A DNA stretch of 64,000 bases from Rhodococcus sp. PAMC28707 (lineage in GTDB: Bacteria > Actinomycetota > Actinomycetes > Mycobacteriales > Mycobacteriaceae): contig NZ_CP039253.1 in the NCBI RefSeq assembly GCF_004795915.1, forward strand, positions 2,790,001-2,854,000. The letters run 5' to 3'. The position numbers and the translations under genes are program-made. Shown here piece by piece: positions 1 to 11,267 of this stretch. The notes beneath the pieces are model-generated. The model searched no databases. It was not told the DNA's origin and was given only the letters and a program-made list of their open reading frames with translations. Each line of letters starts with the position of its first letter. Within the stretch, counting starts at the first letter, position 1.

Positions 1-1644
1 ATTTGCGGGAACACCCTCGCGGTAGGTCGCGGGGATGATGTTCTCGATCACGTCGGCATCCTTGTATGGCAGTTCGGTGCTGAACGCCCATCCTTTGGAC
101 CATTCGGGACGGAAGGTCGCCCAGTCGCCCGTGTAATGCGAGCGCATCCACTGTTCCATCTCGCGATAGAACGCGAACATGCCCGGGGTGCCGGGGACGC
201 CGAGCACGTTGAGCCATATCGCGGTGTCCCAGTCGGGATGATCGGGTCGCGGACGCATCGCCGAGATCGTCGGCGGCCCGGCAGAATCGACGAGGAGGTC
301 CGACTCCGCGTCCATTCCACAGCAGCGGATTTCGACAGGGCCGTTGATCGGGAACTGCCCGATCGACTGGTAGTAGGACACCCGCTGTTCGAACCAGACG
401 GTGAAGTCGTGAATAACCCGTGCAACGTTGCTCCGCTTGGTGATGACCGCGCCGCCGCCTTCGGTCAACAGGAGAGTGCTGGGCTTGATGTAGAACTGGA
501 CGTTCTTCGCCCATCCCCACAAGTCGCTCGAACCTGTCGCAGCCAATCCACCGACGGTGGCGGTGTAGAAGAACTGTCCGAAAGCCGGTGCGATGGAGGT
601 TATTCCGGCAGTCAGCTGTCCGATCAGGTCAGACGCGAGCTCGGGCAGATTATCGGAGAAGATGTAGTTGTACGGGCCGGTCACCTCGCGTGCAGTCAAA
701 GGCTTTTCGGGGCAGATCGACCACACTTTCAGCCAGGGGTTCTCGGTGAACGGATACCAGATGGCCTCGACACGACCGGTTTGATTCAGAAAGCTCTCGA
801 ACGTCCGTCCCGGTGCACTTGCTTCGCCGAACAGTTCGCGCCAACCGATGTCGGTATAACTCTGGCAGCGCATACGCGGATTGGCACCGGCCATCAGCGT
901 GACCGAGGTCAGGAACACACGACCCAGGTGTGCCAGCAGTGGCGTGATCTCCGGGTCGGAACGATCGAAAGAGCGCAAAGCATAGGCGTCACCGTCCCAG
1001 ACCACGGCGGTGAGTGCGGTCACCAGATTGCTCAACGAACCGTACGTGGTGCCGGGTACCGGGATCTCCCCTGCAGCCGGAATCGCAGCACCGTGGGCAT
1101 CGACGGCCAGCGCACCTGCGATGGACAGCACCCCTGGCGCGGGCACACTGACCCAGCCGAGACCGTTGTTCTCGAGTTGCTGAAGGATTGCTTCCAGGGT
1201 CGCGCCGGCGCCGGCGGTCACCGTTGCGGGACGATCCGAATCTGCGGGGTCGACCGCAATCCCGTTCAGATGAACCATCGTATCGACCAGCACGACGCGA
1301 TCGAGATTTTCGCCGTTGACGATCGTCAACGGTGTCCACCCGTGCATCGCGCCCCGCGGCCTGATGCGATACGAGTTCTCGTGGGCCCAGTTCGCCAGTC
1401 GGACAACATCGTCCGGTGTGGCCGGTGAGCAGGTCCAGATGGCGTCGAGAATGATCTCCTTCGACCAGTTCTGATAGCGCTGCTGGTAGAGCGGAATCCC
1501 CGACGGAAAGTTCGGGGGTGCCGGGATGGTGCTTTCAGGACTGCCGAAAGGCACGGCACCAGCCGGGGCAGCGCGCATCACGGATGCCACCGCAAGTGCG
1601 CCCGCGCCTGCGGCGATGAATTTTCGGCGATTCAGACTGGACAT
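1..1644 (-). CDS. Cholesterol oxidase, FAD-covalent (vanillyl-alcohol-oxidase family), C-terminus cut by window edge
   Basis: Secreted flavoenzyme expected to oxidise and isomerise 3-beta-hydroxysterols to 3-keto-4-ene steroids, the entry step of sterol degradation. The reading frame starts at ATG 1644 with a Tat-type signal (RRKFIAAGAGALAVA at residues 6-20, processing after AGA near residue 30). His101 within RGAMHGWTPLT matches the histidine that covalently holds FAD in type II cholesterol oxidases such as Brevibacterium BCO2. About 548 residues are visible with no stop before base 1; the family is usually 570-600 long, so only a short C-terminus is missing. It lies 40 bases after chsH3 in the same direction, so it is probably the third gene of the kstD operon under KstR control. 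Family call is firm; exact substrate is inferred. Confidence 0.85.
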   Translation of the reverse strand, partial: MSSLNRRKFIAAGAGALAVASVMRAAPAGAVPFGSPESTIPAPPNFPSGIPLYQQRYQNWSKEIILDAIWTCSPATPDDVVRLANWAHENSYRIRPRGAMHGWTPLTIVNGENLDRVVLVDTMVHLNGIAVDPADSDRPATVTAGAGATLEAILQQLENNGLGWVSVPAPGVLSIAGALAVDAHGAAIPAAGEIPVPGTTYGSLSNLVTALTAVVWDGDAYALRSFDRSDPEITPLLAHLGRVFLTSVTLMAGANPRMRCQSYTDIGWRELFGEASAPGRTFESFLNQTGRVEAIWYPFTENPWLKVWSICPEKPLTAREVTGPYNYIFSDNLPELASDLIGQLTAGITSIAPAFGQFFYTATVGGLAATGSSDLWGWAKNVQFYIKPSTLLLTEGGGAVITKRSNVARVIHDFTVWFEQRVSYYQSIGQFPINGPVEIRCCGMDAESDLLVDSAGPPTISAMRPRPDHPDWDTAIWLNVLGVPGTPGMFAFYREMEQWMRSHYTGDWATFRPEWSKGWAFSTELPYKDADVIENIIPATYREGVPAN

Positions 1645-1684
1645 AATGCTGGATACTCCGTCGTGTCGAAGATATGAAAGGGGG

Positions 1685-2545
1685 CTAGAGGGTTGTCAAT
1701 ATGACATCGGCGAGGGCCGGAGCGTTCTCTCGTGCGGGAACGGTGACGCTGATCAGATATCTACCGCCTTCGAGCCAGATACGGCAGGTCAAGGTCTCGC
1801 CAGGGTAGACGACGCCTGCGAACCTGGCGTCGAAACTGCCGATTGCGTCGGCATTACCGTCGAGGACAGTGTCGGTGACGGCCTTGCACACCATCGAGTA
1901 TGTGCACAGTCCGTGGAGAATCGGGTTGGGAAACCCTGCAGCGGAGGCGAACTTGGGATCCGAGTGCAGTGGATTGCGATCGCCGCACATGCGGTACATC
2001 AACGCCTGCTGCGGCAGAATCGCTATCGAAGTTTCGGCGTCCGGCGCCCGTTCGGGTAGGACGGTTTTGTTGGACGGTCCTCTTTCGCCCCCGAAGCCGC
2101 CTTCACCGCGGGCGAAGATCGATGACCGCGCCCGCCACAATTCCGTGCCGTCGAGCGAGGTGGTGATCTTCTCCTGGACTATGACCGCTGCGCTGCCCTT
2201 GTCCCAGATATCGGTGATGCGAGTGATCGTCCGAGCCTGTCCGACAGCAGGAATGGGACCGGAGACGGTCACCCCCTGGCTGCCGTGCACAACCTTGGCG
2301 AGGTCGATGTCGACACCGGGGAACCGAACCCTGGGTGCTTCGACCTCGTGGAAGGTGGCTGCCACTGTCGCGAAGGTCGGGAGTACCTGTGGTTTGGCGT
2401 CGTCCAGGTAGCGAAGCTCGCGAGGGTCGGTGGGGGACCCGCCGGCCCCGATCGCCAGATGAAAGGTCTGCACGTCGTTCGCAGTCCATGAAAACTCTTC
2501 CGCCGGTAGCTCGGCGCCGATCGCGAGATCGGGATCGATGCTCAC
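1685..2545 (-). CDS. chsH3: MaoC-type steroid enoyl-CoA hydratase (ChsH3/Hsd4B-like)
   Basis: Double-hotdog (R)-specific enoyl-CoA hydratase of 286 residues, the same length I recall for Mtb Rv3538 (ChsH3, hydration of the C24 sterol side-chain enoyl-CoA). The C-terminal hotdog carries the hydratase-2 motif GDRNPLH with the catalytic pair Asp189/His194. The N-terminal half is the inactive repeat common in eukaryote-like MFE-2 hydratases. The GTG start at 2545 overlaps the kstD stop by four bases (GTGA), so the two are translationally coupled; an in-frame extension upstream only reads through kstD. Its placement directly after kstD is the same as in mycobacteria. Role in side-chain beta-oxidation is inferred from family and context. 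Confidence 0.85.
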   Translation of the reverse strand: MSIDPDLAIGAELPAEEFSWTANDVQTFHLAIGAGGSPTDPRELRYLDDAKPQVLPTFATVAATFHEVEAPRVRFPGVDIDLAKVVHGSQGVTVSGPIPAVGQARTITRITDIWDKGSAAVIVQEKITTSLDGTELWRARSSIFARGEGGFGGERGPSNKTVLPERAPDAETSIAILPQQALMYRMCGDRNPLHSDPKFASAAGFPNPILHGLCTYSMVCKAVTDTVLDGNADAIGSFDARFAGVVYPGETLTCRIWLEGGRYLISVTVPARENAPALADVILTTL

Positions 2546-4209
2546 TGTGACGCCCTGCGCGCCATGTCGAGAACAGCCAGGTAGCCGAAGGTCATCGCGG
2601 GTCCGATGGTTGCGCCAGGACCTGCGTAGGTGTGGCCCATGACCGGCGCGCTGGCGTTGCCGATTGCATACAAGCCTTCGATGACGCTTCCGTCCTCGCG
2701 TAGTACTCGTGCATCGGCGTCGGTGACGAGTCCGCCCTTGGTGCCCAGATCGCCCGGCACCATCTTGACGGCGTAGTAGGGCGGCTTGTCGATCACGCCG
2801 AGACTCGGGTTCGGCTTGTTGGTCCGGTCTCCGTAGTACTTGTCGTAACCGCTGTCGCCGCGATGGAAGTCCTCGTCGACTCCGCTGCGGGCGAAACCGT
2901 TGAAACGCTCGACGGTCGCGGTGAGCTGCTCGACCGGCATTCCGGTCTTCTCGGCCAGTTCGGCAACGGTGCCGGCCTTGACCACGACGCCGGACTCCAA
3001 CCAGCGAGACGGGAACCGCTTCTTCGGCGTCAGTCCCGCGAAGATATAGCGATCGCGGTAGCGCTGGTCGATGATCATCCACGTCGGGATGTTCTCGCCG
3101 GGACCCTCACCGATGCCGTACTCGCCGCCGTACATCATGTGCACGGCCTCGACGTACGGTGCCGCCTCGTTGAGGAACCGCTTTCCTGCGGTATTGACCA
3201 TGATGCCGCCGGGCAGCGTGCGCTCGGCGATACAGAACCACGGGCCACCGGTGAGTGGAATGGACGGCCCCCACCAGGCGTCGTCCATCAAATCCACTGC
3301 TGCGCCCAGCTTTTGGCCTGCCGTGATGCCGTCGCCGGTGTTCGCCGCGGCGCCGACTGTCCATTCGGTCCCGATCGGCTGACGCTGGTACTTCTTACGC
3401 ATTTCCGCGTTGTGCTCGAAACCGCCCGACGCCAGCACGACGCCCAGTTTGGCTCTGATGACCGAGCCGGAACCGGCCACGACGACGCCCACTACACGGC
3501 CGTCCTCGACGTGGAAATCCGTCATGGGAGTCTCGAGGAGCACCGGCACGTTGGCGTCGAGGAGGCCGGCGCGCAATCCGGCGGACAGCGCTTGGCCGCG
3601 GCCGAGTAGATGCTTGCCGGTGAGCTTGGCTCCCATCCAGCGCATGCCGACGCGCATCACGCGGGCCAGTCCACTCGGGTGGCGTCGCAGAAGGTTGATC
3701 GCACGGTAGTCCGCTTGAGTGATCACCACGTTGAGCGGTGCCTTGCCGTAGTCGGGTTCGAGATTCTTCACCTCGGACCCCAAACAGGTCGAGTCGAACG
3801 GCGTCGGTTCCACCGATCGTCCGCCGACCCGTCCGCCGGGTGCCTCCGGGTAGTAGTCCGAGTATCCCGGAACCCACTGCATTTTCAGCGGTGAGTTCTT
3901 CAGCACGAAGCTCAGCATCTCGGGTCCGCGCTCGAGATAGGTGTCGATGCGTTCTTTCGACACGACGTCGCCGATGATCGCGTGCAAGTAGTCGCGCGCG
4001 GCCTCCGGGGTGTCGTCGACGCCGTCTCGTTCGAGTACTTCGTTGTTAGGGACCCACACCCCGCCACCCGACCGGGCGGTGGATCCGCCGAACTTTGCTG
4101 CCTTCTCGATGACGACGACGCTGAGTCCCCGATGTGCCGCGGTGAGCGCAGCCGTCATTCCGCCCGCGCCGCTACCGACCACGACGATGTCGTATTCCTG
4201 CTTGTTCAT
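2542..4209 (-). CDS. kstD: 3-ketosteroid delta-1-dehydrogenase
   Basis: FAD enzyme that introduces the 1,2 double bond into ring A of 3-keto-4-ene steroids; with KshA/KshB it opens ring B. The protein is 555 residues (Mtb KstD about 563). It shows a Rossmann FAD motif GSGAGG at 12-17 and the C-terminal YAGPGATIGP segment that contains the catalytic Tyr and Gly of KstD1-type enzymes. The start ATG 4209 was chosen because it gives the usual short N-terminus before the FAD fold; a longer frame would read through the operator. There is no Shine-Dalgarno sequence: on this strand TATAAC lies nine bases before the ATG, so the transcript is probably leaderless or nearly so. First gene of kstD-chsH3-cholesterol oxidase. 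Confidence 0.93.
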   Translation of the reverse strand: MNKQEYDIVVVGSGAGGMTAALTAAHRGLSVVVIEKAAKFGGSTARSGGGVWVPNNEVLERDGVDDTPEAARDYLHAIIGDVVSKERIDTYLERGPEMLSFVLKNSPLKMQWVPGYSDYYPEAPGGRVGGRSVEPTPFDSTCLGSEVKNLEPDYGKAPLNVVITQADYRAINLLRRHPSGLARVMRVGMRWMGAKLTGKHLLGRGQALSAGLRAGLLDANVPVLLETPMTDFHVEDGRVVGVVVAGSGSVIRAKLGVVLASGGFEHNAEMRKKYQRQPIGTEWTVGAAANTGDGITAGQKLGAAVDLMDDAWWGPSIPLTGGPWFCIAERTLPGGIMVNTAGKRFLNEAAPYVEAVHMMYGGEYGIGEGPGENIPTWMIIDQRYRDRYIFAGLTPKKRFPSRWLESGVVVKAGTVAELAEKTGMPVEQLTATVERFNGFARSGVDEDFHRGDSGYDKYYGDRTNKPNPSLGVIDKPPYYAVKMVPGDLGTKGGLVTDADARVLREDGSVIEGLYAIGNASAPVMGHTYAGPGATIGPAMTFGYLAVLDMARRASQ

Positions 4210-4210
4210 G

Positions 4211-4224
4211 TAGAACACGTTATA
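4211..4224. promoter_or_regulatory. KstR operator overlapping the kstD promoter
   Basis: TAGAACACGTTATA fits the KstR consensus TnnAACnnGTTnnA at every fixed position. Read on the minus strand it begins with TATAAC, a good -10 hexamer, and ends two bases before the kstD ATG. Repressor binding would cover the -10 box and start site. A weaker KstR-like match (AAAAACACGTTGCA, first T missing) at 4289-4302 lies before the divergent flavoprotein gene. Confidence 0.85.
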
Positions 4225-4324
4225 GAATGATGTGGGTGTCAGTCCATGCTTTCTGCCAGGAAGAATTGATGAAAATCGATTCAAGAACAAAAACACGTTG
4301 CAGTTCGTGTTCAGGAGGTTTCAA

Positions 4325-5956
4325 GTGACCTGGGATTTACACGCCGACGTCGTAGTCGTCGGCTTCGGTGTGGCAGGGGCAGCGGCTGCGCTCGAGGCCG
4401 TCGCCGCGGGCAGTTCCGTCATCGCACTCGATCGGTACGCCGGGGGCGGTGCCAGCACGATCTCGGGGGGAGTCGTCTACGCCGGCGGTGGCACGTCCAT
4501 TCAGGGGCAAGCCGGAGTCGAGGACAGCCCCGACCAGATGTTCGCGTACCTGACCAAGGAGGTCGGCGACGCCGTCGGTCCGGCCACCCTGCGCAAGTTC
4601 TGCGATCAGAGCCCGGAGATGATCGAGTGGCTCTCTCATCACGGTGTGCCGTTCGAAGCGTCGCTATGTCCTTACAAGACTTCGTATCCGACCAATCGTC
4701 ACTACCTGTACTACTCGGGCAGTGAGGCTGCGGGGGAATTCCGAGAGGTGGCTACGCCTGCACCGCGTGGACATCGGGCCAAGGGCAAAGGCACCTCGGG
4801 GAAGATGTTGTACGGTCCCATGGCGAAATCTGCGCAGGACGCGGGTGTGCAGTTGATACCGCAAACTCGCGCGGTCTCGCTCGTCGTCGAAGATGGCCGA
4901 GTCGTAGGCATCGAGTGTCGGACGTTGAAGGATGCCCCCGCTCGAATCCGGCTGGCTCACAAAAGGATCGGCTTACTCTCCGCGAAGCCGGGCATCTACG
5001 CCCCACAGCTTCGGTACCTGCTCGAGCGCCGACTAGCTCGGATCGAGAAAAAGTACGGCCGTCTCGTCCGCATCCAAGCACGTGGAGGGGTCATCCTCAG
5101 CGCAGGTGGATTCGCCGCGAACCGCACGATGATGAAGACGCATGCACCGAAATACACCGGTGGAATTGCACTCGGAACGGCCGGCGACGACGGCAGCGGC
5201 ATCGGCTTGGCCACCGACATCGACGCTGGGACGGCAAAGCTGGCCAACATCTCGGCCTGGCGGTTCATCGTTCCCGCTGTCCCGTTCCTCGGCTCCCTAC
5301 TCGTCGATCGGGCTGGTGAGCGGATGGTCGACGAATCTCGTTACGGCGCAGCTCTCGGTCACGCCATCGTCGAAAAGGGTGGTGGTCGTGGCTGGTTGCT
5401 GGCCGATGCGGATCTGGTGCGAGACGCCAAAGCGCAACTGCCGAAGCAGGCGATGTGGTTCCAACGAGTCCAGAATGCCGGGCTGATGCGCACCGCTGTG
5501 CGTGGAAACACGATCGAAGAAGCGGCGCGCGCTGCCGGCCTCGACCCCACGGGACTGCGGGAGACAGTGGACCGACACAACGAGGCCATCGCGTCGGGAA
5601 CCGTAGATCCAATGGGCAAGCACGAAGACTTCCGACGTCCCGTCGTCGTAGCGCCGTTCACGCTCTTCGACGCGGGTATTCCTGGCGGCTCGACGATTGC
5701 GAAGATGATGAATCCGTGCCCGATGATCACCCTCGGTGGGCTCATCGTCGATGAGAACACCGGAGGCGTGAAAGATACGCGTGGAGTGGTCATTCCAGGA
5801 TTGTTCGCTGCAGGCCGCACTGCTGTCGGACTGTGTTCGAATTCGTACGTCAGCGGACTCTCGCTCGCGGACTGTGTCTTCTCGGGCCGTCGGGCAGGAG
5901 CACACGCGCTGGTTTCGTCAAGCGATGACCGCGGGGTCGACTTCGAAGCGATGTGA
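4325..5956 (+). CDS. KstD-like FAD-dependent steroid dehydrogenase (delta-4-(5-alpha)-KstD / Rv0785 type)
   Basis: Flavoprotein of 543 residues in the fumarate reductase/KstD superfamily. FAD motif GFGVAG is at 13-18 and a second FAD-contact segment GLFAAGRTAVGLCSNSYVSG lies near the C-terminus. It resembles 3-ketosteroid delta-4-(5-alpha)-dehydrogenase of Rhodococcus more than the neighbouring KstD, but has an extra basic, Arg/Lys-rich stretch of roughly 50 residues at about 200-250. GTG 4325 is preceded by a strong AGGAGG at 4313-4318 with six bases spacing; the longer upstream frame has no such signal. It is divergent from kstD and may share its KstR site. Substrate is inferred: a 3-keto steroid, exact double bond unknown. 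Confidence 0.75.
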   Translation: MTWDLHADVVVVGFGVAGAAAALEAVAAGSSVIALDRYAGGGASTISGGVVYAGGGTSIQGQAGVEDSPDQMFAYLTKEVGDAVGPATLRKFCDQSPEMIEWLSHHGVPFEASLCPYKTSYPTNRHYLYYSGSEAAGEFREVATPAPRGHRAKGKGTSGKMLYGPMAKSAQDAGVQLIPQTRAVSLVVEDGRVVGIECRTLKDAPARIRLAHKRIGLLSAKPGIYAPQLRYLLERRLARIEKKYGRLVRIQARGGVILSAGGFAANRTMMKTHAPKYTGGIALGTAGDDGSGIGLATDIDAGTAKLANISAWRFIVPAVPFLGSLLVDRAGERMVDESRYGAALGHAIVEKGGGRGWLLADADLVRDAKAQLPKQAMWFQRVQNAGLMRTAVRGNTIEEAARAAGLDPTGLRETVDRHNEAIASGTVDPMGKHEDFRRPVVVAPFTLFDAGIPGGSTIAKMMNPCPMITLGGLIVDENTGGVKDTRGVVIPGLFAAGRTAVGLCSNSYVSGLSLADCVFSGRRAGAHALVSSSDDRGVDFEAM

Positions 5957-5977
5957 GCTAGAAGTGTTGTGAGAGAG

Positions 5978-6010
5978 GTGTAGGGGCCCAGCGTCGCTGG
6001 GCCCCTACAC
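5978..6010. terminator. Bidirectional hairpin between convergent genes
   Basis: Perfect 15-base inverted repeat GTGTAGGGGCCCAGC/GCTGGGCCCCTACAC with a three-base loop, lying 21 bases after the flavoprotein stop and 12 before the stop of the opposing small gene. There is no clear T-tract, as is common in actinobacteria. Confidence 0.8.
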
Positions 6011-6022
6011 GGCCGGAACTGC

Positions 6023-6346
6023 CTAGTCGGAGGGGACTGACAGAATCCCTTCCATCACTGCATGGTCGATGCTGTCCTGCATGCGTGGGCACGAGTCCTG
6101 CGTGGCCGAGTTCCCTGCATCACGAAACACCGGGCAAGTATCGGCAGGTCTGGTGGTCCACTGCACCGAGGTCTGCTTGGAACTGTTCTTGCGTACCAGG
6201 ACGCTAGTTCCACATGCTCGACATTCCACCGGTGCGAGAGACGAATCGAGATAGTTTTCCTTGTCGCGCACGGTCTGCGCGTGAATCTCCTCGATTCGCT
6301 CCGGATCCTGCGCGAAGTCCGGTGCCTTGGCCCAGCTCAGGCTCAT
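6023..6346 (-). CDS. Small four-cysteine protein coupled to kshA
   Basis: Hypothetical protein of 107 residues. The ATG at 6346 overlaps the kshA stop (ATGA), which strongly suggests co-translation. Four cysteines are placed as C42-x2-C45, C71 and C86, a spacing that could bind zinc or iron. There is no signal peptide or membrane segment. I recall that Mtb also has a small conserved gene beside kshA (Rv3527), but I cannot confirm homology. Possible roles are a KshA accessory or metal-handling factor; this is inference from position only. A longer frame upstream merely reads through kshA and is not used. Confidence 0.7.
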   Translation of the reverse strand: MSLSWAKAPDFAQDPERIEEIHAQTVRDKENYLDSSLAPVECRACGTSVLVRKNSSKQTSVQWTTRPADTCPVFRDAGNSATQDSCPRMQDSIDHAVMEGILSVPSD

Positions 6347-7485
6347 GACACTTCGGCGTTCTCGGACTTGTCTGCCTTCTGGCGAGCGAGATTCTCGTCG
6401 ACCTCTACCTGCCAGGCTTCGTTCGCCTTGGAGGTGTCGACCTCGAACTCGAACCGGCCGGTCATCTTGTCGTCGACATCGGCGACGTCGACGTAGAACT
6501 GGTCGTACCAACGGCGCAACTGATAGACAGGGCCGTCCTCCTCGCAGAGCAACGGGTTGTCGATCTTGGTCTTGTTCTTCCAGATCTCGACGTCCTGTAA
6601 GAATCCGGCGCTGATTCCCTCGGTGAACTTCTCCGCAAGTTTGATCGAGGTCTTGTCGTTCATGCCTGCTGGCTTCTTGACGGTGATGCCCCACTGCAAC
6701 ACGAACGAATTCTGATCGATCGGGTAGTGGCAGTTGATCAGTACACTCTCGACCTCGAACCCGCCGTAACTGTTCATCAACGGATTGATCATGTACGAGG
6801 GGCCGTAGTAGGCGGCTTCGGACTTGAGGAGCGTGTCGCCGCCGTACTGGGACGCCATTCCGATGTCCGGCCGGCCCTTGGTGTTGAGGTACTGCGAGGC
6901 TATATGGCCTTCGAATACATTCTTGAAGTACGTCGGGAAGGCGTAGTGAATGTAGAAGAAGTGCGCCATGTCGACGACATTGTCGACGATCTCGCGGCAG
7001 TTGGCACCCTCGATGACCATCGAGTTCCAGGTCCAGTCGGTCCAGTCGTCGCTGTAGGCACCCTCGATCCGTGGGATCGTGACCTCCTCGGGAGGCGGAT
7101 TACCTTCGGCATCGTTCCAGATGAACAGCTGGCCGTTCTGATCCAATGTCGTCCAGGTCCTCGTACGCGCCAGCGGTGGGACACGCCTCGCATACGGAAT
7201 CTGCGCACATTTGCCGTTCGCGCCCCATCGCCAGTCGTGGAACGGACAGGCGATCTCATCACCCTTCACCGTTCCCTGAGTCAGGTCACCGCCCATATGA
7301 CGGCAGTAACCGTCGAGCACGACGATTTTCCCGGCCGAATCAGCGAAGACGACAAGTTTGGTGCCGAAAGCCTCGATGGAGTGCGGTTTGCCGTCGGTGA
7401 ACGTTGTGGTGAGGCCGAGGCAATGCCACCCACGTGCGAAGCGGGTCGGTGTATTGCCGACGTCGATCTCTCGGATCTTTGCCAT
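6343..7485 (-). CDS. kshA: 3-ketosteroid 9-alpha-hydroxylase, terminal oxygenase
   Basis: Rieske oxygenase component that hydroxylates C9 of 1,4-diene-3-one steroids, causing ring B to open spontaneously once KstD has acted. It is 380 residues long. The Rieske [2Fe-2S] ligands are Cys61-x-His63 and Cys80-x2-His83; the mononuclear iron motif NVVDMAHFFYIH supplies His175 and His180. The ATG at 7485 follows GAGGGG by a normal distance. Its reductase KshB is not in the window. The gene is divergent from hsaA, and each side has its own KstR site in the 155-base gap. Confidence 0.95.
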   Translation of the reverse strand: MAKIREIDVGNTPTRFARGWHCLGLTTTFTDGKPHSIEAFGTKLVVFADSAGKIVVLDGYCRHMGGDLTQGTVKGDEIACPFHDWRWGANGKCAQIPYARRVPPLARTRTWTTLDQNGQLFIWNDAEGNPPPEEVTIPRIEGAYSDDWTDWTWNSMVIEGANCREIVDNVVDMAHFFYIHYAFPTYFKNVFEGHIASQYLNTKGRPDIGMASQYGGDTLLKSEAAYYGPSYMINPLMNSYGGFEVESVLINCHYPIDQNSFVLQWGITVKKPAGMNDKTSIKLAEKFTEGISAGFLQDVEIWKNKTKIDNPLLCEEDGPVYQLRRWYDQFYVDVADVDDKMTGRFEFEVDTSKANEAWQVEVDENLARQKADKSENAEVS

Positions 7486-7520
7486 GTGAACCCCTCACGG
7501 TCTACTCGAGCTGTTACTAC

Positions 7521-7534
7521 TAGAACACGTTATA
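7521..7534. promoter_or_regulatory. KstR operator of kshA
   Basis: TAGAACACGTTATA, the same sequence as the kstD site. On the minus strand TATAAC at its edge can serve as the -10 box, leaving a leader of about 28-30 bases with a ribosome site before kshA. Confidence 0.85.
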
Positions 7535-7588
7535 GAATTGCCGTAGAAATGGCTAGTGAAAGCGCGTAAAAGAGTTCTCGACACATGA

Positions 7589-7602
7589 GAGAACGTGTTC
7601 TA
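7589..7602. promoter_or_regulatory. KstR operator of hsaADCB
   Basis: GAGAACGTGTTCTA matches the KstR consensus at all fixed positions except the first T. On the plus strand TAGTCT begins within its right edge (7601-7606) and could be the -10 box for hsaA. Confidence 0.8.
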
Positions 7603-7640
7603 GTCTTGCTAGGAAACCATTGAGAAGGTAGGAGTCAATT

Positions 7641-10600
<2,960 letters not shown>

Positions 10601-11167
10601 GTGAGTGAAGCTGTGGCGAACTTCGAACCGCGGACGTTCCGGACGGTTCTCGGGCAGTTCTGTACCGGGATCACGATCATCACTACGGTCGACGAGGACG
10701 TCCCGGTGGGCTTCGCCTGCCAGTCGTTCGCCGCGCTGTCGCTCGATCCACCTCTCGTCTTGTTCTGCCCTACGAAGGGTTCCAGGTCATGGGCTGCGAT
10801 CGAACGAAGCGGAAAATTTGCGGTCAATGTCCTGGGCGAAGAGCAGCAGGACACGTGTGCACGTTTCGGATCTCGTGAGCCGGACAAATTCGCCGGTGTC
10901 GAGTGGAGCGCGTCGGAACTGGGCTCGCCCATTCTGGCAGGCTCGCTCGCGCATATAGATTGCACGGTGGAGTCGGTTCTCGATGGTGGTGACCACTACA
11001 TCGCCATCGGTCGGGTCCACTCGCTCGGCGAGATCACCGGTGAGCGTCCGTTGCTCTTCTACCGCGGCCAGTACACCGGTATCGAACCGGACAAGACCGT
11101 TCCCGCACCATGGCGGGACGATCTCGAAGCATTCCTTACCGCGTCGTCTCCGGACACGTGGTTGTAA
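10601..11167 (+). CDS. hsaB: Flavin reductase component of 3-HSA hydroxylase
   Basis: Flavin reductase of the HpaC-like family, 188 residues, supplying reduced flavin to HsaA. The N-terminal half has the FMN-contact segment GFACQSFAALSLDPPLVLF, and the C-terminal third has HYIAIGRV, both typical of this family. The GTG at 10601 immediately follows the hsaC stop. Last gene of the operon; a strong terminator follows after 14 bases. Confidence 0.93.
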   Translation: MSEAVANFEPRTFRTVLGQFCTGITIITTVDEDVPVGFACQSFAALSLDPPLVLFCPTKGSRSWAAIERSGKFAVNVLGEEQQDTCARFGSREPDKFAGVEWSASELGSPILAGSLAHIDCTVESVLDGGDHYIAIGRVHSLGEITGERPLLFYRGQYTGIEPDKTVPAPWRDDLEAFLTASSPDTWL

Positions 11168-11181
11168 TTCGAGTCACGACG

Positions 11182-11218
11182 AAAAAATCGCCCCGGGCAT
11201 ACCCGGGGCGATTTTTTT
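11182..11218. terminator. Bidirectional rho-independent terminator
   Basis: Hairpin with arms AAAAAATCGCCCCGGG and CCCGGGGCGATTTTTT around a four-base CATA loop. It has a T-run on both strands, so it can end hsaB from the left and fadE33 from the right. Confidence 0.95.
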
Positions 11219-11267
11219 CGTTCGCTGAATCTCCTCGCCGCGCCGGCTCTGTCGGCGACGGGTCCGA

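Noticed and set aside
136..1428. Long plus-strand open frame of 430 codons
   Set aside because: It is antisense to the cholesterol oxidase, which has a signal peptide and the FAD-binding His motif. High G+C content keeps the opposite frame open.
1685..3082. Longer version of the chsH3 frame starting at 3082
   Set aside because: The extra 179 codons run through kstD in another frame and are Arg-rich without protein features. The GTGA overlap at 2545 gives the proper family length.
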